Below are positions 34,594 to 44,802 of a stretch of 64,000 bases of DNA, one piece after another. Source of the stretch: Corella eumyota (lineage: Eukaryota; Chordata; Ascidiacea; Phlebobranchia; Corellidae); assembly GCA_963082875.1 (NCBI GenBank), contig OY720101.1:8928001-8992000 (forward strand). Direction: 5' to 3'. The translations under genes and the position numbers were made by a program. Numbering within the stretch: the first letter of the stretch is position 1; the number at the start of each line of letters is the position of its first letter. The notes below the pieces were generated by a model. That model saw nothing but the letters and a program-made list of their open reading frames with translations. It was not told where the DNA came from and did not search any database.

Positions 34594-37523
34594 GTCTTGT
34601 GTTTTATGCAACAATTTAGTTTAACACTACTAAACAGGGAGTGTAAAAATAATATTACATAATCTCTAAAACAATATGCTATATACTTTCTGTTTTATTT
34701 TCTATTTAACAAAATAGGATAATTAATATTTGTGGCCACAAATTACAGACTAACGTTATATTTTTCCATAATGCATTGAACATAATTTTTTTAAGTTACC
34801 AAGTGCTTGCATTATATAACCATGCTTAATTACTAGTATAGTCTATGGTTATTAATCACTATGTTGCATTCGCTTAATTATGTCCAGTGACACAGTTAGT
34901 GGGATATAGGCTTGTCAGTAAATGTTCAAAGTAGATTTTAAATTATCATTTCGTAAATTATCATAGGTTTAGCTGTATACAGTTAGCATAGATAGGATGC
35001 ACAGATGTAATTACCTTATGGGTAAACATAAATTGATTTGGTAAAGTTTTCAATATTTTTAAAACTTTCAATGCTTTTGTTTACATAACTGACCAAACCC
35101 ACGTTTTAGAAAAAAAAAATTACATTAAACAAATAAACTTTTAATTTAAAGCAAAAAATTTTGTTGTGTATAGGTCGTGTTTTGTAGACATAAAACCCAC
35201 TAAAAACTTTATTGCCGGAAATTTACCAATCTCTGTTTTTTTTTTATTTAAAAATAAGCAGATGCTTAAAGTCTGTAAAAAAATTTAAATTATGTTGTCC
35301 TGGTCCCATCATACGCCACATGTCTTATTTAAATACCTCGTGCCTAAAGGTCATTTTCTCTGTGCTATTACAGTTTAATGACCTTGAAAACTACTTTCAA
35401 GGTAAAAAAACCTTTACAAACAGAAAAATGTATTTGACAAGTCAATAATTACTAAAAAGTATTTAATTGTCAATATAATCTTACTAAGTAATGCATTTCA
35501 TTTGTTTGAGGCTGTATATTTGTAATGGTTTATCTAATTTTTTTTTTTTTTTAAGTTTAAATTTTATTGTTTTGTTTTTGCAGAAATTAAAACTGAAAGT
35601 TTGTTTAATGTTCAGCAAATTTTTTGTTGGAATACAAAACTGTGTGTAACATCAATTCTAGAAATAAAAAGTGGTTTTTAAATTTTTCTGTATTTTTATC
35701 GGGCAATTACAATATTTTGTTACAATTATTTTTTTATCTGCAGTTTAACTTTTTTGAAATCAGTCATGTAAAATAATTTACTAATTGCGATTAAGTTTTG
35801 TTTTCATTTATACAGGCTGATTGTTTGTAAATGCTTTTTGAATAGTGGACTTATGTTGACTCTTTATTTTAATGTGCTGCTTTTGCAATCTTGCTTTTCT
35901 TTAACAAAAAAAATTATTAAAGATCTTAATGTAATATCACTTCTTTATCATTAGCCTACTTTATCATTTTTCCATTTATTGTCAATTTTCTTGCTAATTA
36001 TTTTTTGCAGAATTTTTAGCTTTTTTTTAATTTAGTTTGTTTTAGAATGACATTTAGGCAAACACTTGCTAGAAATTGACAAAAATTTTGATGATTTTTT
36101 GTTGTAATTTTTTTAATTTTTGTATTGATTGGGGTGCTTCTTGTTTAATGAAGTGGTCTTATATTTATCAAGAATTATTTAAAAAAAATACCATTTATAA
36201 TTATGTGTAACACAGTTTTTATTAGGTTTTGTAATTTAGATATTGTGTTTTGTCTATTCTGCTTAAAAAATATCTCAATACAGGTGATCATATTCATTTT
36301 ATAACAAAAAACACTGCATTTTTTTATAGAATTAAACTGCTTAATCAGCATTTATTTCAAAAAATAAAAAAATTTTAAATAATATTATCGAACAATTTAA
36401 AAAATTTGTGATATTTTTATAATCTTATGCTGCACTGTTTAATCTTATTTTAATTGTTACAATATTTAGACTCAATGATTAGTTTTCTTTAAAATTAAAC
36501 TAATCATATTTTTGCTGTGAATCTTTTGAAAAGTTGATTATTTTTCGCGGAAATTATTATTTGTCGTTTTCTTATGTTGATTTTTTCTCCAATATTCAGA
36601 TCTAGTTCTATGACCACTTGCGATGAACTATATTCACGTATTTACCTTCAAAAATTGCAATATAAATACAAGACGGGTTAATCTCATAGTTTATTGTGCT
36701 GCATGATTATGATAAAATGGAAAAATATAAAAACCCTTAAATTAATTTTGATTAAATTTTAAAACTATGGTGTCCTTAAAACTAAAAAATAACTGATTTT
36801 GTACTTTATACAATTTATGATAAAAATAATAACACAGTTTTGAAAATTGTATATACTACCAATCTTACTAATTAAAAAAAATACAGGTAGTCATTATTAC
36901 CTGGAGGTGATAAAAAGTAAGTTATTGCAGTTGTAAAATTATTTTTTTAATTATTACAGCATGAAATTTAATTGAGGATTTAATGGTAGAAGTGTCGTCA
37001 TTTTGATAAATGTTAATTATTTAGTGCAAAGAATATAAAATTGTAATTAAAGAAGTAACAGAAAGTGTTATACAATCACAGGAATGATTAAAACAACAAA
37101 AACTAAAATGTTATTTCAGTACAGCAAAGCATATACCAATTACCGGCAGCTTGGTGTAGTGGTAAAAACACTTGCTACACTAAACATGAGGTTGTGGGTT
37201 CAATCCTCACTGATATCATGCTGTAGCGCCCTTGTGTAAGGTGCTATAAACTGTATGAACTCCTGCTGAGCCAGCACTTAATCAGCAGCATAATTATCGG
37301 GCAATTATAATCTATAATATCCCAAACTGCCACAGGCAACTCAAGACTGGGTCGGAGTAACTGATATTACTTTATGTTTAAGTCGCGCATTCGACTTTCC
37401 CACATCGAGGATAAAGATATATACAAAAAAAAAAAATTAGTAGTACAATATTCTAAGTATAAAAGGTTATGAATAAATGGTTCTTTTAGGCAGGGCTAAA
37501 TCATAATAAGGAACCCTGTAATT
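34594..37523. other. Ceramide synthase 3' flank and intergenic region
   Basis: AT-rich sequence that probably holds a long 3' UTR of the ceramide synthase (a possible last exon starts at 35584 after TTTTTGCAG). A main-family SINE lies at 37143-37436, near the 3' end of the convergent minus-strand gene. No other coding exon recognised. Confidence 0.6.
37143..37436 (+). mobile_element. Main-family tRNA-derived SINE, full length
   Basis: A good reference copy of about 290 bases: CCGGCAGCTTGGTGTAGTGG (tRNA 5' end and A box), GTGGGTTCAATCC (B box), CATGCTGTAGCGCCC, CTGCTGAGCCAGCACTTAAT, AATATCCCAAACTGCC, GGTCGGAGTAACTGAT, TTCCCACATCGAGGATAAAG and a long A-run. Confidence 0.92.
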
Positions 37524-38977
37524 TTAACAAAAATAGGAATACCCAAAGTAGATCGCTGATGCAATTGCTACAGAATACACAAAACCGTAGATTTTCAATT
37601 CACGAGTCAGCTTGGCAAAAAGAATACCATGGTTCGCTTCATCCTTGAAAATACTCGACCTCTTGTTTTTATGGGGGTATGGCTCGTCTGGAATCTCTCT
37701 ATCTAGAAACTTGCATAGTTTTGGCCACCCATCGCTGCTTGAATGAACTAATAATTGGTCATCTGGCACAGAGTGAATGACGTGGGCATTGTGCTTGCGG
37801 TATTTAAGCTTGTAAAGACGTTCGTTTTGATCTTTGCTAAAACCAATATCTGCATCAACGCCCCATGCTAGACGAACTGAAACCGTTTGTCAAAAATATT
37901 TTAAAAATAAAATATAAAGAAAAATTTTAAAAGGTTTGAAAATTATGGTTATATATACTGTTTTTGTTATGTTTTGTATATGTTTGTGCAGTAAAAAAAA
38001 CTAAATTATTTGTAATTGCATCACTTACACACTCGACTTCCTATCGATGACATGTATCGTCCCGAGGGTGTTAATATCATGGCATAATAAAGAAATCGAG
38101 TTTTTCTAAAATCAGCCACCATGTTTTTCCAGGTGTTCCACCACTGATCTTCTGTATCTCGATGGGTTAAAATAACCTAAAAATGCAATGGTTTTAAATA
38201 AGTTTTATATTTGGCTGTATGTAATTTGAATAACATCTGTCAATTAAATTTTAATTCTCTGCAAACAAACTAACCAGTGAATACATATATAATGTAACAG
38301 AATAATAATGGTTTCTATGAAGTATACAGGATTAAATTGATTTAAAGGATCATAATATTGACCGGCAGCGCGGTTGTAGTGGTGAGAACAATTGCTACAC
38401 CACCACGAGTCAAGGGTTCAATCCCCAATGCTCTTATGCTGTAGCGCCCTTAAGTAAGGCGCTATAAACTTCTGCTAAGCCAGCACTATTCAGCAGCATA
38501 ATTACCAGGCAATTATAATCTATGTAATATCCCAAAATGCCAAAGGCATCTTGAGACCTGGAGTTATTCATGTTACTCTATGTTTAGGTTGCACACTCGA
38601 CCTTTCCACATCGAAAATAAAGATATATACAAAAAAGGGGTTTAATCCATTTGATCAAGTATATTTTATACAGCAATTTGAAGCTTCAATTTAACCAAAA
38701 AAACATAATTAACCATAATCTTAACCTTTGCGTCCGGAAATACTTTAAAAATCTCCTCCCAAAAGACAATTGTCGGTCCATCGATCAACACATCGATGTC
38801 TTTAAATGCCTCGTAAATCTCTTCATCAGTTACCGTTCCATTTAGAAATTTCTCCCACAAAGGTCGCAAATAAATATACTGTTCTTCATAATCATAAACA
38901 GAGTAGCCAAAACTCTTGAGGCATTGGGCGAGGCTTTTTGTGCCAGTTTTCCACAGTCCGGCACATATAATTTTCAT
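37524..38977 (-). CDS. Sulfotransferase-fold family protein with C-terminal membrane anchor
   Basis: Exons on the minus strand: 38726-38977, 38029-38176, 37524-37876; in phase, 250 residues. It starts MKIICAGLWKTGTKSLAQCL: the GxxKTGTxSL loop is the 5'-phosphosulfate (PAPS)-binding signature of the P-loop sulfotransferase-like family (Sulfotransfer_4 type). Further family marks are YDYEEQY, IDGPTIVFWEEI, FPDAKVILTHRD across the first splice (the 3'-phosphate loop region) and WWNTW. A late hydrophobic stretch (FVYSVAIASAIYFGYSYFC) ends the protein and suggests a tail anchor. Substrate unknown; many members of this family have no assigned reaction. Intron 1 contains a SINE (38361-38636). It is divergent from PRIMPOL, sharing a roughly 790-base upstream interval. 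Confidence 0.82.
38361..38636 (+). mobile_element. Main-family tRNA-derived SINE in sulfotransferase intron 1
   Basis: Inserted antisense to the host gene. Shows CCGGCAGCGCGGTTGTAGTGG, AAGGGTTCAATCCCC, GCTGTAGCGCCC, TAAGCCAGCACTATTCAGCA, CCACATCGAAAATAAAG and an A-run. Confidence 0.9.
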
Positions 38978-39769
38978 ATTTAAGGTTTTTACAGTAGCAA
39001 AAGCAAATATGAGAACCCTAAGTTCAAGTGTGCATATGTTTAAATTTCTAGAGTAGATTTAACAAGGAATATTTCAACTTAGCCAATCAACATTTCAATA
39101 ATCTCAAACTTGTTTTAAAGACTTTATTGCAAATAAAATGATTAATATCTTATAATAGACTTTTTACTTTCGTCTGTTTGTTAGACAAGTAAGGTTTGGA
39201 TTTCCTGTCTTACAGTCTTAAGGTTCTATTTATATACCATATCCTGATATCCGTTATCTAAGTATCCCTATTAATAGAATCTTATTTATAGAAATTTATT
39301 TTTGGATTTGTTTACAACTTTTATCAACCTGTTAACCACGTGACCTAACTTTTGTTGTTATTAATTTTTGTTTATGCTTCGCATAGAAATATTAATTTTT
39401 TTAAGTCAAAAGTATTCTAGCAAAACAAAATTTGACTTTAAATATGTTTTACTGTGTTTTATTGCATTTTAATGCGTTTCTTTAATTGTTTGGCGCAGGA
39501 AAAATATCACGCCTGCGCGTGATTAATGAATTTTTTTTCACGTGCAAAATCAATAACAAGGAAAACGTGCTTGGGTAAATACATGAACAGGTGAATGTAG
39601 GCGAATTTTGTACTGCCAGTTTTAAAAATTGGATTTAAGGATAATACATAATATATAAAATCATCGAAAGGTAATTTTTTTTCCTTTTTACCCTTTTTCT
39701 TGTTTTTTTTTAACAGTATCTGAGTAAACCCCTATACTTTTATTTTGATTTTTAAAGCTAAGATTAAAA
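38978..39769. promoter_or_regulatory. Divergent promoter interval between the sulfotransferase-like gene and PRIMPOL
   Basis: The two genes point away from each other here. Two CACGTG E-boxes (39337-39342 with a following ACC, and 39539-39544) and a GC-richer patch (CGCCTGCGCGTG, about 39511) lie within it. Regulatory role is inferred from position only. Confidence 0.4.
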
Positions 39770-41248
39770 ATGTTGTCAACAATAAGGAGTTTTATTCGCA
39801 TTGAGGGTAAAAATGCAAATAAAATTTGCTCGTTTTGGAAAAATGGTCAAAGTGTTGTTACAGACCAAAATCGTTTCTCTTCATTTGGTGCTCAAGACTT
39901 TTATAAACAGGAAGAAGCGTTTTCTTTTGCCGATAAAAATGCCTTAAAAGTTTATGCAATGGAAACCAAAAATGCAAAGCGCTTATTCGTGGCGGAATCA
40001 AATAAACTGTTTTGGGAGAAATATAGTTTATTGCCCAAAGATTCTCGGCATTTTTATGAAGTAATAAGAGAAAATTACCTCAGCCATTTGTATTTTGATC
40101 TTGAGTTTCAAAAAGAGCATAATAGCCAAGTTCAAGGCAAAGAACTGGTAACTGTATGGATTGAATATGTAAATGAATGTCTTTGGAGGTTGTTTCGAAT
40201 CCGATGTGGCCGAGACAGAGTCATTGAGCTTGATTCATCAACGGATGTAAAGTTTAGCCAACACTTAATTTGGAATATACCAAATGTTGCCTTTAAAGAT
40301 AATAGCGAAGTTGGAAAATTTGTTAAGAAAATATGCCTTAAATTGGAAGAGTATTTAGATGAAGGGATAGGATGGGTAGATGCCGTTAGATTTTCAGGTG
40401 ACCCCTACAACTTGATCATAAAAAGTGAAACTGGAAAAAACAACTTGTTTGTTGACCAGGCTGTGTACTCCAAAAATCGTCAATTTCGCTTGTATTTGTC
40501 AAGTAAATTGGGTAAAGATTCCGTTTTAAAACTTTCACAAGATTGCCAATTTAATTTTCGGAAAGAAAAAAATGTCAGTTTAAAACAAGAGCAAAAGAAG
40601 GATGACATCATTCCAACAAAAGCTAATGTAGATAAGACAATATTTTTTTATTCTCTTGTCACAAACGTTAGTAAAGAAGATACACAAATATTGGTAATGC
40701 CCGAGGAAATAACATTCCCCTTAAATAGAGTAGAAGAACCTGAGCCAACAAAACCCCCTATTTACCCAATCTCACATTACCCTATATCAGATCAACCAAA
40801 AAATGCCCCACATTCTGAAACACCCAATGTTTCATACCCAGAATATACACCACATCGAAAACTAACCGGGGTCTCATACCCAAAGTATACACCACATCCT
40901 AAAACACCCGGAATATCAAACCCAAATGGGGAATTCCCAAAAGGATCATCACTCAGCTACAAAGAGATAGAAAACTATGCCAACCAGTATGTGCGACAAT
41001 TCAAGCCAAAAGCGTTCGTTCGCTTTTCTCGGGAATATGAAAACACAAGCATCATTCTCTACAGTGTATTTGGCTCCCGATATTGCGAGAATGTTGGCAG
41101 AGAACACAAAAGGAATCAGATCATGATTGTGGCCAACTACCAAAAACAGATAATTTATCAAAAATGTCATGACCCTGATTGTGAAGGATTTAAATCACGA
41201 TTTCAACCTTTTTGTTCTTTTGTCGGGAACAAAAACATTGCTCTTTGA
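39770..41248 (+). CDS. PRIMPOL: PRIMPOL, primase-polymerase, intronless
   Basis: 492 residues in one exon. PrimPol of the archaeo-eukaryotic primase superfamily reprimes stalled forks and bypasses lesions in nucleus and mitochondria. Catalytic motifs are complete: DxE in YFDLEF (Asp110, Glu112), SxH in KFSQHLIW (Ser163, His165), and the third-motif Asp229 in FVDQAVYSKNRQFRLY. The UL52-type zinc module follows near residues 440-465, with a Cys in SRYCENVG, His in REHKR and the pair in KCHDPDC. Between polymerase and zinc modules is a Pro/His-rich linker with two SYPxYTPH repeats and a looser third. The protein ends about 20 residues after the zinc module, so the acidic RPA-binding tail of human PRIMPOL (560 residues) is missing, and no nearby splice donor would add it. 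Convergent with the WIPI2-like gene. Confidence 0.92.
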   Translation: MLSTIRSFIRIEGKNANKICSFWKNGQSVVTDQNRFSSFGAQDFYKQEEAFSFADKNALKVYAMETKNAKRLFVAESNKLFWEKYSLLPKDSRHFYEVIRENYLSHLYFDLEFQKEHNSQVQGKELVTVWIEYVNECLWRLFRIRCGRDRVIELDSSTDVKFSQHLIWNIPNVAFKDNSEVGKFVKKICLKLEEYLDEGIGWVDAVRFSGDPYNLIIKSETGKNNLFVDQAVYSKNRQFRLYLSSKLGKDSVLKLSQDCQFNFRKEKNVSLKQEQKKDDIIPTKANVDKTIFFYSLVTNVSKEDTQILVMPEEITFPLNRVEEPEPTKPPIYPISHYPISDQPKNAPHSETPNVSYPEYTPHRKLTGVSYPKYTPHPKTPGISNPNGEFPKGSSLSYKEIENYANQYVRQFKPKAFVRFSREYENTSIILYSVFGSRYCENVGREHKRNQIMIVANYQKQIIYQKCHDPDCEGFKSRFQPFCSFVGNKNIAL

Positions 41249-42478
41249 TGAAAAAGTTATTTAACTTCCAATATTAAAAAGGAAACAATTTCTGTGTTCT
41301 TCAATCATAAGTAATAGGAAAACTTAATGTTCTTCAATCATAAGTAATAGGAAAATTGCAATAGTCCTAAATATTCTTGATTGTCACAAGATTTGTCCCA
41401 GTCACATTACATTAAACTGTGTTAGTTTTCCTAGAAGCGGTCCAGAAAGGGTCATTTTAAAAGTAAATGGATCCTGTTTTTTTTTATAACATAGTACAGA
41501 GTGTGAATTTACCAAGTGTACAAAGTGTAAATATCAAGCAAGGTTGAGCACCTCCCACCTCAATTCTGTAAATAAAAATGAAAAAATAATTTTAGGAATT
41601 GTCGACTAATGTATTTAAAAATCAAAAGAATTGTGACAATTTACTGCTAATTCAATTTAAACATTTAACAACTTTAAATTTTTTTGCAAACTTGTATAGA
41701 ACATTACACCCCATTTCTGCATTAATATTTCTTGCAATAAAATTTTACCCTTTTCTTCTTGCTAACTTCTTTTTCCCACACTGCCATAAGTTTTATAACT
41801 TTTTTTGTAAATAAACTCATTACATCACCATACAAGTACAAATGTATAACATTTATTGCAAAATAAAGTAAACAGGAATACTTAAACAGTGCTGTGGTTC
41901 GGTCTGGCACAAATTAAAAAACATGCAAAAGACAACCACTAAAAAGCAAATAATAACACAACCCAAAAATAAAAAAATAATTGATTCGATAATGTATTAA
42001 AATTGTATGTATGGACTTACAAGCACAGTTACAAATCGTCTCTAGCTTTTTTAATTGGTTTATGATACAGAGCTTTAGAGTAATTAATTACAAGGTAAAT
42101 TGCACATCATAGTTATATTACAAATCACAAACACGGCATGCAAAATATAGTTGTTAAAAATTAATTAACGGACAAAATTAAAATTTATTTTATATTAGTT
42201 AGTTTTAATTGGTTTAAAGGTTTTTTTATAGCAAAAAAGGATTTTTTTCTCAATAACTTGTATTATTTAAAAAATTTATGAATAAAGTGTTCGGCACCTC
42301 TACCATATTTAAATATTATGATAATATTAATCTTAAACAAATGGTAAAACATTTTAATAAAATTTTTGGTTCCGTTTGTAGTAAAGCAAATAAGTTTTCA
42401 CAAATTTAATACTCAAGATATTTTAAATTACATTTAGGTTGCACAACACAAGAAATGTCATTTTTGGGTTATGTTTTT
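41249..42478. other. Convergent 3' interval between PRIMPOL and the WIPI2-like gene
   Basis: No gene recognised. A 27-base stretch (GTTCTTCAATCATAAGTAATAGGAAAA) is repeated in tandem at about 41296-41356. The rest is AT-rich 3' flank of both genes. Confidence 0.6.
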
Positions 42479-43732
42479 TTAGTTGTTTTCATTTAGGGGA
42501 ATAATATGCCCCGGTGGTTCTCGGAAAAGGACCTCTGCATTTTCGTTAGCCCCGTCTCCCGAGGATTGAAAGTGAGGAGGAGAGTCGCTGTCCTGATGGG
42601 AGGTAGAAGGAGCATCGGATGAAGACAGTTTACTCGGAACGAGATTATGTTGACGAATGAGGGTACATTCACCCCCATCAATTGGATCAAGATTGTAAAT
42701 ATACAAAATGCCATCTTCCCCAACCACAGTGACTCGTGGTAACTTTTGTAGAATAGTTATCGCACATACATTTCTTAACCCAGTAAAGGGAAGCTTAACT
42801 GTGGCAAAGTCTCGCCCTTGATTCAAGACATCGGATACCTGGGTTGGTAAGTAGTTGGCTGAGTTTGTTAAAACTTTATTAAAATATCCCATCCATGTGC
42901 CACTGTCTTCTTGTTGTGGGTGTCTATCGGTTGACTGAACCTCCAGTTTAAAAATATGCACTGTTTCTGTGTTACTGGACACACATAAAAACATCGAGTC
43001 GGGGCTAAAGGCCAGAGAACCGATTGAAACACAGCGCTTGACTCCACGACGAAACTCAAACAATTTTTGGCCATCCGGCACTGAAAACACTCTAATAACC
43101 GTGCCTTTTCCAGAGGCAGTTGCCAGTTTGGTTGCAGCTGTGTTAAAAGATATCGCTGCTAATGGAGAGTTGTGTGCGTTAATTGTGCTAACTGCCTTAA
43201 GTGCATTTACATCAAATATATGAACTTCTCCGATAATACTACTGCCAGGGTAGGCAAGGTAAGAATTGTCATTATTGACACTGAGTGAACATAGACCCTT
43301 GGGGTTACTTGGCGTGTCCCGAATTGTGTGCAAAACTTTCATATCTCGTATATTGTGGACATAAAGACTATCTTCCAATACAACAACAACTCGCATTCGA
43401 TTTAACTTGACAGCTAATATAGTGTTTGAGTAACTGTAATTACATATTTCCGTGCCCTTTTTGAAGTGGCAAACAACCAGTTTGCGGGGGGATGTGACGC
43501 TTACAATTGCAACTAAACTGCTCGAAAATAATCGATCGACCAAACTAACTTCAGTAGTTTCACCTTCATTGTCGTAAATTAATTCTAGGTTATCAATAGC
43601 ATTAAGGGCATATAAGATGTAACCATCATTGTATCCAACAGATAGCGAGGTGCAATCTTGATTAAAATTTGCGAATAATAACTTATTTCCACTGGGACTA
43701 AAGCTCAGGCTTGCAAGGTTGTGATTGTTCAT
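42479..43732 (-). CDS. WIPI2: WIPI2-like ATG18 family autophagy protein, intronless
   Basis: 417 residues, single exon on the minus strand. WIPI2 is a seven-bladed beta-propeller that binds PI3P on forming autophagosomes and recruits ATG16L1. Seen here: LLFANFNQD and TSLSVG in blade 1, [12 protein letters not shown], a long stretch nearly identical to vertebrate WIPI1/2 ([17 protein letters not shown]), [26 protein letters not shown], and the lipid-binding FRRG motif at 227-230 followed by VKRC. Tail residues (370-417) are Ser/Asp-rich and unlike vertebrates. The start fits, since vertebrate WIPI2 begins only a few residues before LLFANFNQD. Vertebrate WIPI genes have many introns, so their absence is notable. 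Closer to WIPI1/2 than to WDR45/WDR45B. Confidence 0.94.
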   Translation of the reverse strand: MNNHNLASLSFSPSGNKLLFANFNQDCTSLSVGYNDGYILYALNAIDNLELIYDNEGETTEVSLVDRLFSSSLVAIVSVTSPRKLVVCHFKKGTEICNYSYSNTILAVKLNRMRVVVVLEDSLYVHNIRDMKVLHTIRDTPSNPKGLCSLSVNNDNSYLAYPGSSIIGEVHIFDVNALKAVSTINAHNSPLAAISFNTAATKLATASGKGTVIRVFSVPDGQKLFEFRRGVKRCVSIGSLAFSPDSMFLCVSSNTETVHIFKLEVQSTDRHPQQEDSGTWMGYFNKVLTNSANYLPTQVSDVLNQGRDFATVKLPFTGLRNVCAITILQKLPRVTVVGEDGILYIYNLDPIDGGECTLIRQHNLVPSKLSSSDAPSTSHQDSDSPPHFQSSGDGANENAEVLFREPPGHIIPLNENN

Positions 43733-44802
43733 TATATTAGATATTCCAACTGGTATTTACAAACAATACATATGGCCTACTAATTAAAAATATTTAACAG
43801 ATATTGTACTGTTAATCTGTAGATGAAAAAATATTTAAGTACATAAGATCAAAGATTTAGAAGGTATATATATACCCTAAACACGCAAAGTTCTTATATT
43901 GCCTGATCTGTTATTTCTCCTATTAACTTGGTCTTGACCATGGATCACAACGCTTTTCCTAATCGTGGTAATGCTAATATTAGTAGTGAATAGGGCTATC
44001 TATAAACAGATAAAATATGCCCAGAAAAAAACATTCTTTTTAACTATTTTACAGATTTAAACCATCTGCCAGTCTGCCCATGCGATTTATTTTGAATTAA
44101 GTTGATCTATCTGTCTTTGCAGTTCTGTATATTTTATGTACCGTTTTGATAAATATTATTTCTTTTATATATAATACAATGGCTATTTACAATTTTATAA
44201 CCCTATACAGTTGGTCAAAACAGTCAACAACACGTGACTTTTAATTAATTAAAAAGGCTATGTCCTTTTTTATCAAAACAACAACAAAGACGCTTCATCA
44301 TGCTCTGTTGCCAAATGATATTTTGTAATTTTCTATTTATATCTATTTTACAAAATTTTTTATTTACCTATAAAATATTAAAAAAACAAGAAAATATTTA
44401 ACAAATTAAGTAACAAAAGCATTTTTATTGAAAATTCTACATTCGAAAATGAAAGGGAGAAAACTTTCATGAAGGGCAATTTTGATCTACAAGTTTAAAA
44501 AAAAAATTACCTTAAAAACTGTTTTATATTTTTATAAGCTGTACTTTAAAAAAAAGGATGTAAAAAAAGGAAAATTGTATTTTAAAAATTAGATTTTAAC
44601 AATTTAAAAAAAGATTTGGGAAACGTTTGGGAAATCCCCTTATAAACCAATCTGTTCAAAAATCTATACGAAATTTAAATATTTTAAAAATATTTCGTTT
44701 GACTTTTCAAATCTAAAATTGATTGGTTGCTAACTTTATCTGGTTATTGACAGTTGTTAATAAAATATTACACAGATTTAAAAGTAAGTGTTTATTGTCT
44801 TT
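43733..44802. promoter_or_regulatory. Divergent promoter interval between the WIPI2-like gene and TUBGCP3
   Basis: About 1.07 kb of AT-rich sequence, with ATG codons of opposite-strand genes at each end. It includes one GTCACGTG site (44231-44238) and no SINE. Confidence 0.4.
44231..44238 (-). promoter_or_regulatory. E-box matching 8 of 10 bases of the CLEAR element
   Basis: CACGTGAC on the plus strand (GTCACGTG on minus), about 500 bases upstream of the WIPI2-like start. TFEB/MITF-family factors bind GTCACGTGAC and control autophagy genes, including WIPI genes, in vertebrates. A single short match can arise by chance. Confidence 0.35.

Noticed and set aside
42969-43223. Plus-strand frame inside the WIPI2-like gene
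   Set aside because: Antisense shadow of strongly conserved propeller blades.
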